The position numbers and the translations under genes are program-made. The notes below the pieces were generated by a model. The model was not told where the DNA came from, searched no databases, and saw nothing but the letters and a program-made list of their open reading frames with translations. Shown piece by piece: positions 1 to 5,435 of a stretch of 6,435 nt of DNA. Positions within the stretch are counted from its first letter, which is position 1, and every line of letters begins with the position of its first letter. The DNA is from Methanomassiliicoccales archaeon (GTDB taxonomy: Archaea; Thermoplasmatota; Thermoplasmata; Sysuiplasmatales; Sysuiplasmataceae). The stretch lies in assembly GCA_027365715.1 (NCBI GenBank), contig DAHXLZ010000329.1:1-6435 (forward strand). The letters run 5' to 3'.

Positions 1-137
1 AGTTTAGTCCTGCTCCTTACTATTATGCAGTCGATAGATGGTTTTGAAGTTGATTTCAGGAACGGCATAACCGCGGAACAGCTGGAAGCGGTAATTGAAA
101 ACTATGACTGCATAATAGTAAGGAGCAGGACTAAACT
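1..137. repeat. 32-bp perfect inverted repeat at the left edge (likely foldback artefact)
   Basis: Bases 1-32 are the exact reverse complement of bases 106-137, with a 73-base spacer; identity stops at the next base (33 versus 105). The inner copy encodes a conserved stretch of the dehydrogenase (D28-C-I-I-V-R-S-R-T-K-L38), so it is the genuine one. The outer copy begins exactly at base 1, as expected if the window starts at a contig end. I infer a chimeric foldback end from library preparation, amplification or assembly. A natural inverted repeat is possible but less likely, because it would replace the expected N-terminal coding sequence of the enzyme. Confidence 0.85.
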
Positions 138-951
138 GACAGGCGGGCTGATAAGCAAAGCATCCAAAGCAAAACTGATCGTGAGGGCAGGCGTCGGCAC
201 AGACAACATCGACATACCCGCTGCGAGCGTGATGAACATACCGGTGTCCAACACGCCTTGGGCAAATGTTGTTTCTGCGGCAGAGCTCGCATTTACACTC
301 ATGCTGATGGTGAGCAGGAAAGCAGGCGAGGCAAATGCCTCCGTTCATTCAGGAAGATGGGAAACACTTAAGTTCACCGGCTCGGAACTCAATGAAAAGG
401 TTCTCGGCATCGTCGGGCTTGGAAGAGTCGGCAGGGAAGTTGCCAGAAGGGCGCGTGCATTCCAGATGACTGTAATCGCATGCGATCCATACATCGGACA
501 GGGTGTGGCAGATACTGCAGGCGCAAAGCTCGTGACCATGGACAGGCTGCTTGGCGATGCAGACATATTGAGTCTGCACGCGTCGATGATGGCGGGAAAC
601 GTGCACCTCATAGGCAGAAAAGAACTTTCGCTGATGAAGAAGGGCTCCATGCTCATCAACACTGCCAGAGGAGAGATGGTCGATACTGCGGCCCTTGTGG
701 ACGCTGTGAAAGAGGGCAGGCTTTCCGGTGCGGGACTGGACGTTTTCGAGGGGGAACCAGCCGTTGACGGTGCGCTTGCACAATTGCCCACGGTTGTTAT
801 GACGCCACACATCGGGGCCCAGACCAGGGAGGCACAGAACAGGGTCGGAAAAGAAGTTGTCGAGGTCGTCGAAGCGTTCTTCAGGAAGAATGAGATGATC
901 AACGTAGTGAATGAGGCAGGCATACGGGCTGCCGGTGGCAGAGGGAAGTAG
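25..951 (+). CDS. serA: D-3-phosphoglycerate dehydrogenase-like 2-hydroxyacid dehydrogenase, N-terminus missing
   Basis: This is an NAD-dependent D-isomer 2-hydroxyacid dehydrogenase, best matched to phosphoglycerate dehydrogenase, which oxidises 3-phosphoglycerate to 3-phosphohydroxypyruvate in the first step of serine synthesis in the cytosol. Visible motifs are RSRTK (33-37), RAGVGTDNID (54-63), the Rossmann loop G131-L-G-R-V-G136, a ribose-binding D154, and the catalytic triad R215 (NTARGE), E244 (LDVFEGEP) and H262 (TPHIGA). Family members begin about 15-25 residues earlier with a beta strand such as 'MKVLV'; that part is absent. The ATG at 25 lies inside the foldback copy (bases 1-32), so residues 1-2 are probably false and authentic coding starts near base 33. 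The protein ends after the substrate domain with no ACT regulatory domain, as in short archaeal forms. W79 occupies the position usually G or A in the NTPxAN motif. Another hydroxyacid substrate, such as glyoxylate, cannot be excluded. Confidence 0.85.
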   Translation: MQSIDGFEVDFRNGITAEQLEAVIENYDCIIVRSRTKLTGGLISKASKAKLIVRAGVGTDNIDIPAASVMNIPVSNTPWANVVSAAELAFTLMLMVSRKAGEANASVHSGRWETLKFTGSELNEKVLGIVGLGRVGREVARRARAFQMTVIACDPYIGQGVADTAGAKLVTMDRLLGDADILSLHASMMAGNVHLIGRKELSLMKKGSMLINTARGEMVDTAALVDAVKEGRLSGAGLDVFEGEPAVDGALAQLPTVVMTPHIGAQTREAQNRVGKEVVEVVEAFFRKNEMINVVNEAGIRAAGGRGK

Positions 952-961
952 GCCGGGCTGT

Positions 962-979
962 CCGCCATACAGGCGGTTT
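962..979 (+). terminator. Possible weak stem-loop terminator after serA
   Basis: A 5-bp GC stem (CCGCC at 962-966 and GGCGG at 972-976) encloses the loop ATACA and is followed by only TTT. It begins about ten bases after the serA stop. The T tract is short for an archaeal terminator, so this is a tentative call based on position and structure alone. Confidence 0.25.
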
Positions 980-1039
980 ATGAAGGCGGGCGGGAAGACA
1001 TCCTCCCTGCAGGCGGAGAGGAGAATGTCAGCGAACCTG

Positions 1040-1047
1040 TTTATATA
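1040..1047 (+). promoter_or_regulatory. Archaeal TATA box (TTTATATA) for the small membrane protein
   Basis: TTTATATA at 1040-1047 matches the archaeal TATA consensus and lies about 40 bases before the ATG at 1084. Initiation about 26 bases downstream, near 1070, would give a leader of roughly 14 bases. GGAAGG at 1070-1075 could be a weak ribosome-binding site. This separates the gene transcriptionally from serA. Confidence 0.65.
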
Positions 1048-1083
1048 CAGCGATATGCATCTTACCTGTGGAAGGTTCAACTT

Positions 1084-1437
1084 ATGACTGCAAACCAGGA
1101 ATCCGGCGGTGCCCCGTCCAGTGAGAGTAAGCATGTGCCGATGGAGAAGGAAATGGCCTCCCTGATTGAAACTGCAACACACACAACCATAATTGCCGCC
1201 CTTGTACTGTTTGGTCTTTTGCTTGATTTCATTGCCGAGATTGTTTACATTGTTTCAGGCGGCGCCGGTGGAGCAGGATACTCCGCGTCACTGGTACTGG
1301 CGGCCTTCGGAAACTTCATCTTGCTGGCCGTGCTCTTCACTGCAGGCATAATGAAGAAAGATGCCAGCGACTATGCAAGATTGGGCTACCTGGTTGCCGC
1401 GGGCCTTATTTTCCTCGCCACGATGAGACTGATTTGA
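1084..1437 (+). CDS. Small three-helix membrane protein, function unknown
   Basis: I do not recognise this 117-residue protein. A hydrophilic N-terminal tail of about 30 residues, rich in Gly, Ser and Glu, precedes three hydrophobic segments at about 35-57, 67-89 and 98-116. The first carries acidic residues within or near the bilayer (D48, E52). Helices 1 and 2 are joined by a glycine-rich loop, GGAGGAG (59-65). A short charged loop, KKDASDYAR (91-99), joins helices 2 and 3 and by the positive-inside rule is probably cytoplasmic, which would put the N-terminus outside. The start at 1084 is supported by a TATA box about 40 bases upstream; an internal ATG at 1141 (M20) is an alternative that still keeps all three helices. 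No catalytic motif is visible. The stop codon lies within a perfect palindrome. Confidence 0.7.
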   Translation: MTANQESGGAPSSESKHVPMEKEMASLIETATHTTIIAALVLFGLLLDFIAEIVYIVSGGAGGAGYSASLVLAAFGNFILLAVLFTAGIMKKDASDYARLGYLVAAGLIFLATMRLI

Positions 1438-1446
1438 ATCAGTCTC
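1425..1446 (+). terminator. Perfect 10-bp palindrome spanning the stop codon
   Basis: GAGACTGATT (1425-1434) and AATCAGTCTC (1437-1446) form perfect 10-bp arms around TG, so the TGA stop (1435-1437) sits at the centre. A third, partial copy, GACTGATTGAA, follows at 1449-1459. The structure could be a terminator or 3'-end processing hairpin, or as DNA a dyad binding site. There is no T tract after it, and a two-base loop is too tight for full pairing in RNA, so the role is inferred only from position. Confidence 0.4.
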
Positions 1447-1509
1447 CCGACTGATTGAAGCGGGCTGAGTCGAGGTAAACGCATGACATGAGAAAAATGA
1501 CAGGGAATA

Positions 1510-1517
1510 TTTATATA
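1510..1517 (+). promoter_or_regulatory. Distal TATA box (TTTATATA) in the 1438-1623 gap
   Basis: A second exact TTTATATA. Its predicted initiation point, about 1537-1541, is about 85 bases before the next credible start codon (1624). It would produce a long leader or a separate short RNA. An inverted repeat begins 13 bases downstream and overlaps the predicted initiation site. Confidence 0.5.
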
Positions 1518-1529
1518 GGTAAACAGGCT

Positions 1530-1554
1530 AAAATTCTCTGCGCGGTAGAATTTT
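1530..1554. promoter_or_regulatory. Inverted repeat AAAATTCT-N9-AGAATTTT, possible operator
   Basis: Perfect 8-bp arms at 1530-1537 and 1547-1554 are separated by CTGCGCGGT. The dyad overlaps the predicted start site of the distal TATA box, where archaeal repressors often bind. In RNA it could instead form a 5' hairpin. Its role is inferred from position and symmetry. Confidence 0.4.
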
Positions 1555-1590
1555 GATGATGTTGCTGCAGAGCTGCGTAACAGGGTGAAA

Positions 1591-1598
1591 TTTTAAAT
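1591..1598 (+). promoter_or_regulatory. Proximal TATA-like box (TTTTAAAT), leaderless promoter candidate
   Basis: TTTTAAAT lies about 30 bases before the ATG at 1624, which puts initiation at or just before that codon. This spacing is typical of leaderless archaeal mRNAs. The box overlaps the earlier in-frame ATG at 1597, so that ATG would not be in this transcript. Confidence 0.5.
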
Positions 1599-1623
1599 GC
1601 CGGGTTCCAGAGGAAATTCAAGC

Positions 1624-2025
1624 ATGGAAAAGACGCTGACCGTAGACAACCTCAGCATGGCTATAAAGAACAGCATTGACAGGGAGGATTTACCCGAGGA
1701 GCAGGCAATGGCGATGGCGCAACATGTGATGAACTTCTTCGGTTACAGCGAGAGGATTATTGACAATATGCTTGAACCGGAGGACAGGGACGCGTTCTAC
1801 ATGCTCGAGGACAGTGGTATACTTACAACAGAAAGGGAGGAGACCACACTCTACGACGGCAGGGAATGGCGTATCCACTACTGGCTTTTCCGCAAGGAGA
1901 GGATATGGGCACTAATCAATGGCACAGACATCGAGTCGGAAATTACACGGATTGACACTTCCGTTTACGACAATGTGCCAGACGATGTGTGGGAAATGTC
2001 AAGACAGCTTCCGGTCAGAAAATAG
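1624..2025 (+). CDS. DUF6015-like small protein, winged-helix-like
   Basis: This 133-residue acidic, soluble protein resembles the uncharacterised DUF6015 family I recall from Thermoplasmata; the recognition is from memory. The N-terminal half is helical: a first helix at about 8-19, a second at about 24-38 ending in HVMNFFGYSERIID (34-47), and a third at LEPEDRDAFYMLEDSGIL (50-67). A beta-hairpin-like stretch follows, with TTLYDGREWRIHYW (74-87) and a conserved-looking aromatic cluster. Three helices plus a hairpin suggest a winged-helix fold, hence a possible DNA-binding or transcription role, which is inference only. I chose the ATG at 1624 over 1597 because a TATA-like box lies about 30 bases upstream and overlaps ATG 1597; AGAGG at 1609-1613 is a fallback ribosome-binding site. 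The longer version would add nine residues (MPGSRGNSS) that look non-conserved. Confidence 0.75.
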   Translation: MEKTLTVDNLSMAIKNSIDREDLPEEQAMAMAQHVMNFFGYSERIIDNMLEPEDRDAFYMLEDSGILTTEREETTLYDGREWRIHYWLFRKERIWALINGTDIESEITRIDTSVYDNVPDDVWEMSRQLPVRK

Positions 2026-2072
2026 ATACCATGGCCATCTCATTGAGCTGCATTCTGTGACCCCCGGCATAG

Positions 2073-2080
2073 TTATTTAA
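2073..2080 (+). promoter_or_regulatory. TATA-like box (TTATTTAA) upstream of XPD
   Basis: The AT-rich octamer TTATTTAA stands out in otherwise GC-richer sequence, about 45 bases before the ATG at 2120. Initiation near 2103 would give a leader of about 17 bases containing the AGGTG ribosome-binding site. Confidence 0.45.
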
Positions 2081-2109
2081 TGCGTGGCAGTCTGAACACT
2101 TGAGACCAA

Positions 2110-2114
2110 AGGTG
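2110..2114 (+). promoter_or_regulatory. Ribosome-binding site AGGTG fixing the XPD start
   Basis: AGGTG matches part of the archaeal GGAGGTGA consensus and sits five bases before the ATG at 2120. It supports that start even though it gives the helicase about 14 residues before the conserved FPYIPR segment; the next in-frame Met (residue 27) is too late. Confidence 0.55.
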
Positions 2115-2119
2115 TCTTA

Positions 2120-4063
2120 ATGGATGGTCAGGCAGGCGGAAGCAGCAGATCAGGTACATCGTTTCCTTACATTCCAAGAACCGGTCAGATTAGAATAATG
2201 CATGCCGTTTTTGATGCGGTCACCGGCGGAAGGCATCTGATAATGGAGAGTCCAACGGGCAGCGGCAAGACTGCGAGCGTTCTTTCGGCAGCCATAGACA
2301 ATTTGGGTAACAGAAAAATACTCTATCTGACGAGGACAAACTCCCAACAGCACCAGGTCATGCGGGAGCTGCGCTTGATAAAACAGAGGAGAAAGGTGCT
2401 TGGAATCGCAGTCCAGGGCAGGAACAACGGCTGCCTGCTGGCGAAACAGGACGATGAAATGCGTTCGGGGACAGCCGATGAGCTCTCGGCATATTGCGGC
2501 TACCTGAAGGAGAGAACGAAGTCTGAACACGAAGGGTGCCGCTACTATTATGGGCTTCTCAATGCAGACAGGAATCAGCTGGCAGACTGGCTGAAGGAGG
2601 AGATGCCGGATGCCGAACAGATCGCCGAAAGATGCATGATCATGCAGATGTGTCCCTATGAGATGTCGAAATCTTTTCTTTCGGAAGCAGATGTCGTTAC
2701 TGCACCATACATCTACTTCTTCGACCCGTTCATACGAAGGAGGCTTCTTGAATGGATGGGTGTTGATATGAGCAGGCTAATCGTTATAATCGATGAAGCG
2801 CACAACCTACCCGATTACCTGAGAGAAATTGAGAGCGTAAAGTTCAGCGTCAGATCCGCACAGAGCATGCGTTCAGAGGCTGAAGAGTACGGAGACCCCG
2901 AGGTGATATCCGGTGTGAGCATACGCGATTTCTCAGAAATAGTGGAGGCAGCAATAAGAGCAATGGCTGCAGATTATGTCCTGGACGATGACGGCCTGGT
3001 TCCTCCGGAGGAATTTGAGACCAGACTGATGGAAGAGCTGAGAGTCAACTCCAGGTCATTTGCAATCATAGCCGCGGCACTCTCAAACCAGGGGGACATG
3101 GTAAGGGATGCCAAACTGAAGAGGGGGCGCCTGCCGCGTTCATACATAAGGTCGCTGGGCGAGTTCCTTCATTTCTGGACGGAGGCCGAGCCGGGCCATC
3201 ACGTCAAACTCGTGAACGGCGGCGACAACCCGTCGCTTGAAGTCTACTGCCTGGATCCGGCCATCGCAGCCGCTCCCCTTCTCGATACTTACACCACGAT
3301 ACACATGTCCGGCACACTTGGCTCTCTGCCCGATTACAGGACACTCCTTCAGCTTCCGGTGGATTCTATTCTCCTCTCCGTTCCGACCGATTTTCCACCT
3401 GAAAACAGGAAAATCGTGTATGTTGACGACATAACCACACGTCACGAAGTAATCGTCAGAGATGCGGGAATGATCGCGGCCATTGCCGGCAGGATTGCCG
3501 AGGTGTGCAACAGCGTGCGCCGGAACACGATAGTTTTCCTTCCGTCGTACAGCCTTCTCGAATCGCTGCTCGCGCTGAATCTGGAGAGACGCCTTGATAA
3601 TCAGGTGCTCGTTGAGCGTAAAGAGATGAAACAGGGAGAGCTCATGGAATGCGTCGAGCGGTTCAAATCAGCCAGGGGATCTGTATTTTTTTCAGTCATC
3701 GGCGGACGAATTGGAGAGGGACTGGACTTTCCCGACGAGAGTCTCGAGATGGTGATAATCGTTGGCATCCCTTATCCGAAGCCGACCGCGAAGCAGCGTG
3801 CGCTGGTCAACTATTATGACATACTTTACGGAAAGGGATGGGACATAGCCGTGAAGGGACCGGCACTCAGGAAACTCCTGCAGGCCGCAGGGCGGATGAT
3901 CAGGAGCGACACTGACAGGGGAATAGCAATTGTACTTGACAAAAGAATGTCGTATTTTCCGGGCACAGGCGCAGAGAGGGTCGATGATGCATCCCGTTCA
4001 GCAGTGCACTTCTTTTCAGCCGCGGGCAGCGTACCTGCCGGGAAGCCGGGAAGGCTATTCTGA
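2120..4063 (+). CDS. xpd: XPD/Rad3-family iron-sulfur DNA helicase
   Basis: This is an ATP-dependent 5'-to-3' superfamily 2 DNA helicase of the XPD/Rad3 group, which acts in DNA repair or damage recognition; archaeal forms are thought to work outside a TFIIH complex. The order of motifs is complete: Q-type motif around R20-Q23, Walker A SPTGSGKT (44-51), motif Ia LTRTNSQQ (70-77), DEAH box (225-228), SGT motif (397-399), motif V GGRIGEGLDFPD (528-539) and motif VI QAAGRMIR (588-595). Between Ia and DEAH, C105, C126, C140 and C178 (in CPYE) match the 4Fe-4S ligands of XPD, with spacing like that of Thermoplasma XPD as I remember it. C172, in the same region, is an additional cysteine. The segment at about 240-385 should form the Arch domain. 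At 647 residues it is slightly longer than typical archaeal XPD (about 550-620). carS follows after 41 bases and may be co-transcribed. Confidence 0.95.
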   Translation: MDGQAGGSSRSGTSFPYIPRTGQIRIMHAVFDAVTGGRHLIMESPTGSGKTASVLSAAIDNLGNRKILYLTRTNSQQHQVMRELRLIKQRRKVLGIAVQGRNNGCLLAKQDDEMRSGTADELSAYCGYLKERTKSEHEGCRYYYGLLNADRNQLADWLKEEMPDAEQIAERCMIMQMCPYEMSKSFLSEADVVTAPYIYFFDPFIRRRLLEWMGVDMSRLIVIIDEAHNLPDYLREIESVKFSVRSAQSMRSEAEEYGDPEVISGVSIRDFSEIVEAAIRAMAADYVLDDDGLVPPEEFETRLMEELRVNSRSFAIIAAALSNQGDMVRDAKLKRGRLPRSYIRSLGEFLHFWTEAEPGHHVKLVNGGDNPSLEVYCLDPAIAAAPLLDTYTTIHMSGTLGSLPDYRTLLQLPVDSILLSVPTDFPPENRKIVYVDDITTRHEVIVRDAGMIAAIAGRIAEVCNSVRRNTIVFLPSYSLLESLLALNLERRLDNQVLVERKEMKQGELMECVERFKSARGSVFFSVIGGRIGEGLDFPDESLEMVIIVGIPYPKPTAKQRALVNYYDILYGKGWDIAVKGPALRKLLQAAGRMIRSDTDRGIAIVLDKRMSYFPGTGAERVDDASRSAVHFFSAAGSVPAGKPGRLF

Positions 4064-4071
4064 GTGCTCGA

Positions 4072-4080
4072 TACAATTAA
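4072..4080 (+). promoter_or_regulatory. Weak TATA-like element before carS
   Basis: TACAATTAA is the only AT-rich patch in the 41-base gap after XPD and lies about 28 bases before the carS ATG, suitable for a leaderless transcript. The match to the consensus is poor, so read-through from XPD is an equally good explanation. Confidence 0.25.
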
Positions 4081-4104
4081 CTAAGAGCTGCCCGATGCCG
4101 GGGC

Positions 4105-4668
4105 ATGGACCTCTTCTGGTCTGTCATAGATGCCGTATGGTTCTTTTTACCGGCAATGCTGCCAAACACCAGCGCGGCCATATTTGGCGGCGGGAAGCCG
4201 ATTGACGGAGGCAGAATTTGGAAGGGTAACAGGCTGCTGGGTGACGGAAAGACATGGAGGGGGCTGGCCGTGGGAATTGCCTCCGGGATCGTGCTCGGAT
4301 ACTTCGAAAGCATCATCTCAATTCCGTTTGGAAGTCAACTTTCAGCAGTTTACACTCCCTCGTTTGAGATACTTCCTGTGCTGTTTGTTCTCTCAGCAGG
4401 TTCAATGCTTGGAGACATAGCCGGAGCATTCTGGAAGAGAAGGAAAGGGATGCCGAGGGGTGAAAAGGTCCGGCTGGTCGACCAGTATGATTTTGCCGCC
4501 GGAGCGTTTCTTCTGGCTGCTGCCGTTGCACCGGCGTATGTGTTCAGATACCTCATTGACGGATATGCGATATTTGGTTTTGCGTTCGTCCTGCTGATAA
4601 TTTATCCGCTGCACAGATTCATCAACTATCTCGGCTACAGAAAGGGTCTGAAAAGCGTGCCCTGGTGA
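4105..4668 (+). CDS. carS: CDP-archaeol synthase (DUF46/CarS family)
   Basis: CarS transfers CMP from CTP to unsaturated archaetidic acid (digeranylgeranylglyceryl phosphate), giving CDP-archaeol and pyrophosphate, the activated precursor of archaeal polar membrane lipids. It is an integral membrane enzyme related to bacterial CdsA. Diagnostic segments are present: PNTSAAIFGGGKPIDGGR (20-37), LLGDGKTWRG (44-53), and the cytoplasmic catalytic motif GDIAGAFWKRRKG (103-115) followed by RGE...LVDQYDF (118-130), with D104, D126 and D129 as likely metal or nucleotide ligands. About five hydrophobic segments are visible (about 4-19, 52-72, 88-107, 132-150 and 153-172). The 187-residue length is close to the roughly 165-185 of the family. 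The start has no clear ribosome-binding site; a leaderless mRNA or coupling to XPD would explain this. The N-terminal hydrophobic segment before PNTSA fits the family start. Confidence 0.93.
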   Translation: MDLFWSVIDAVWFFLPAMLPNTSAAIFGGGKPIDGGRIWKGNRLLGDGKTWRGLAVGIASGIVLGYFESIISIPFGSQLSAVYTPSFEILPVLFVLSAGSMLGDIAGAFWKRRKGMPRGEKVRLVDQYDFAAGAFLLAAAVAPAYVFRYLIDGYAIFGFAFVLLIIYPLHRFINYLGYRKGLKSVPW

Positions 4669-4708
4669 CTGACGGGAATGCGTGACGCGCCTGACCGATC
4701 TAATTGAA

Positions 4709-4713
4709 TTTTT
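4709..4713 (+). terminator. Short T tract after carS
   Basis: TTTTT, in the AT-rich context AATTGAATTTTTGAA (4702-4716), lies about 40 bases after the carS stop and just before the pyrE promoter region. Archaeal polymerase can terminate at T-rich tracts without a hairpin. At five residues it is a modest candidate. Confidence 0.3.
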
Positions 4714-4738
4714 GAAGTGGCCCACAGGCGGCGTAAAC

Positions 4739-4746
4739 TTTTACTA
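4739..4746 (+). promoter_or_regulatory. Weak TATA-like box (TTTTACTA) upstream of pyrE
   Basis: TTTTACTA is about 40 bases before the TTG start at 4782 and would place initiation near 4768, leaving a leader of about 13 bases with the GAGG ribosome-binding site. It deviates from consensus at one or two positions. Confidence 0.35.
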
Positions 4747-4770
4747 CACATCGCAGCATTGGTGAGGAAC

Positions 4771-4776
4771 AGAGGA
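4771..4776 (+). promoter_or_regulatory. Ribosome-binding site AGAGGA that favours a TTG start for pyrE
   Basis: AGAGGA ends five bases before TTG (4782-4784). The first in-frame ATG is at 4797 and has no purine-rich site at a proper distance, so the sequence favours TTG. A further GGTGAGG lies at 4761-4767 but is farther away. Confidence 0.5.
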
Positions 4777-4781
4777 TCTCA

Positions 4782-5303
4782 TTGACCGGAACACTGATGG
4801 AAACACTCATTGGCACCGGGGCGGTGATGTTCGGTGATTTCGAACTTACATCAGGAAAGAGAAGCAAATATTATGTCAATATCAAGAAGGCATACACCAA
4901 TCCCTCCATACTGCGGGCAATAGCGAAGGGGATGGCAACGCACGTGACGGGCGACAGGATCGCTGGAATGGAGCTCGGCGCAATACCCATAGTGGTTGCA
5001 GTGTCTCTGGAAACAGGGAAGCCTTTTTCGATGATAAGAAAAGGACAGCGGGAGCACGGAACGCGAAGCATGATTGAAGGTGAAATAACCAGGGGAGAGA
5101 CGGTTGACATTGTTGAGGATGTCAGCACCACCGGCGGCTCCATACTGAAATCCGTAAGATGGGTCAGGGAAGCCGGCGGAACAGTGAACAGGGCAATTGT
5201 AGTCGTCGACAGGGGGGAGGGGGCTGCCGAACTTCTGCAGAATGACGGCATAACACTCACAGCGCTGGTGAATTCAGAAATGCTCACAAAGGGCGGTGTC
5301 TGA
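4782..5303 (+). CDS. pyrE: Orotate phosphoribosyltransferase
   Basis: PyrE catalyses the reaction of orotate with PRPP to give orotidine 5'-monophosphate and pyrophosphate, the fifth step of UMP synthesis. It is cytosolic and normally a dimer sharing active-site loops. The N-terminal hood has FGDFELTSGKRSKYY (17-31), with K26 the PRPP-contacting lysine. ELGAIPI (64-70) is the conserved loop after the second strand. The flexible catalytic loop is RKGQREHGT (86-94), and the PRPP-binding motif is VEDVSTTGGS (111-120). In the loop, the family pattern RKxxKxHG or RKxxKxYG has Arg (R90) at the second Lys. A TTG start is preferred because of the AGAGGA site; an ATG at codon 6 (4797) would give 168 residues and still retain all motifs. 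It is most likely monocistronic, since neighbouring gaps exceed 110 bases and no other pyrimidine gene is present. Confidence 0.94.
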   Translation: MTGTLMETLIGTGAVMFGDFELTSGKRSKYYVNIKKAYTNPSILRAIAKGMATHVTGDRIAGMELGAIPIVVAVSLETGKPFSMIRKGQREHGTRSMIEGEITRGETVDIVEDVSTTGGSILKSVRWVREAGGTVNRAIVVVDRGEGAAELLQNDGITLTALVNSEMLTKGGV

Positions 5304-5388
5304 TACCGCATTTGCCGTGGACAGCGCGGAAACAGGAAGGGGCGTCACATTACGTCTGAATGGAATAAGGGTAAAAAAGAAGCGGCAC

Positions 5389-5397
5389 TTACATATA
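5389..5397 (+). promoter_or_regulatory. TATA-like box (TTACATATA) upstream of the sequon-rich protein
   Basis: This AT-rich element is centred about 30 bases before the ATG at 5423, putting initiation near 5420 and suggesting a leaderless or nearly leaderless message. A purine-rich stretch, GGGTAAAAAAGAAG, precedes it and may include a BRE-like element. A second AT patch, ACTATATGA, at 5401-5409 is too close for the same start. Confidence 0.4.
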
Positions 5398-5409
5398 CAG
5401 ACTATATGA

Positions 5410-5435
5410 ATGCCGGATAAACATGCCGGATAAAC
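5410..5435 (+). repeat. Tandem 13-bp duplication of the start-codon region
   Basis: ATGCCGGATAAAC occurs twice back to back at 5410-5422 and 5423-5435. Each copy begins with ATG. Because 13 is not a multiple of three, the copies are in different frames. The first opens a seven-codon reading frame (MPDKHAG, stop TAA 5431-5433) that overlaps the true start; the second leads into the long gene. This looks like a recent slippage or duplication event. Confidence 0.9.

Noticed and set aside
1..137. Terminal inverted repeat of a mobile element
   Set aside because: The inner copy is conserved coding sequence of the dehydrogenase, no transposase is near, and the outer copy begins exactly at the window edge, which suits a foldback artefact better.
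997..1029. Imperfect hairpin GACAT...ATGTC before the small membrane protein
   Set aside because: Only five outer base pairs with mismatched, bulged inner pairing; not distinguishable from chance.
345..1182. Long reverse-strand open frames opposite serA (207 and 277 codons)
   Set aside because: They mirror a gene with intact family motifs, show no recognisable domains, and arise from the codon bias of the true strand.
1597..1623. Upstream ATG (1597) as the start of the DUF6015-like protein
   Set aside because: It lies inside the TTTTAAAT box and would not be in the proximal transcript; the nine extra residues look non-conserved. It stays possible if the distal promoter is used.
4095..4107. 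Small palindrome ATGCC-GG-GGCAT over the carS start codon
   Set aside because: A 5-bp stem with a two-base loop is not stable as an RNA hairpin and is likely chance.
4402..4725. Reverse-strand frame opposite carS
   Set aside because: It is fully explained as the complement of a gene with diagnostic CarS motifs; no promoter or ribosome-binding site was seen for it.
4871..5311. Reverse-strand 146-codon frame opposite pyrE
   Set aside because: It is a shadow of pyrE, whose catalytic and PRPP motifs are unambiguous.
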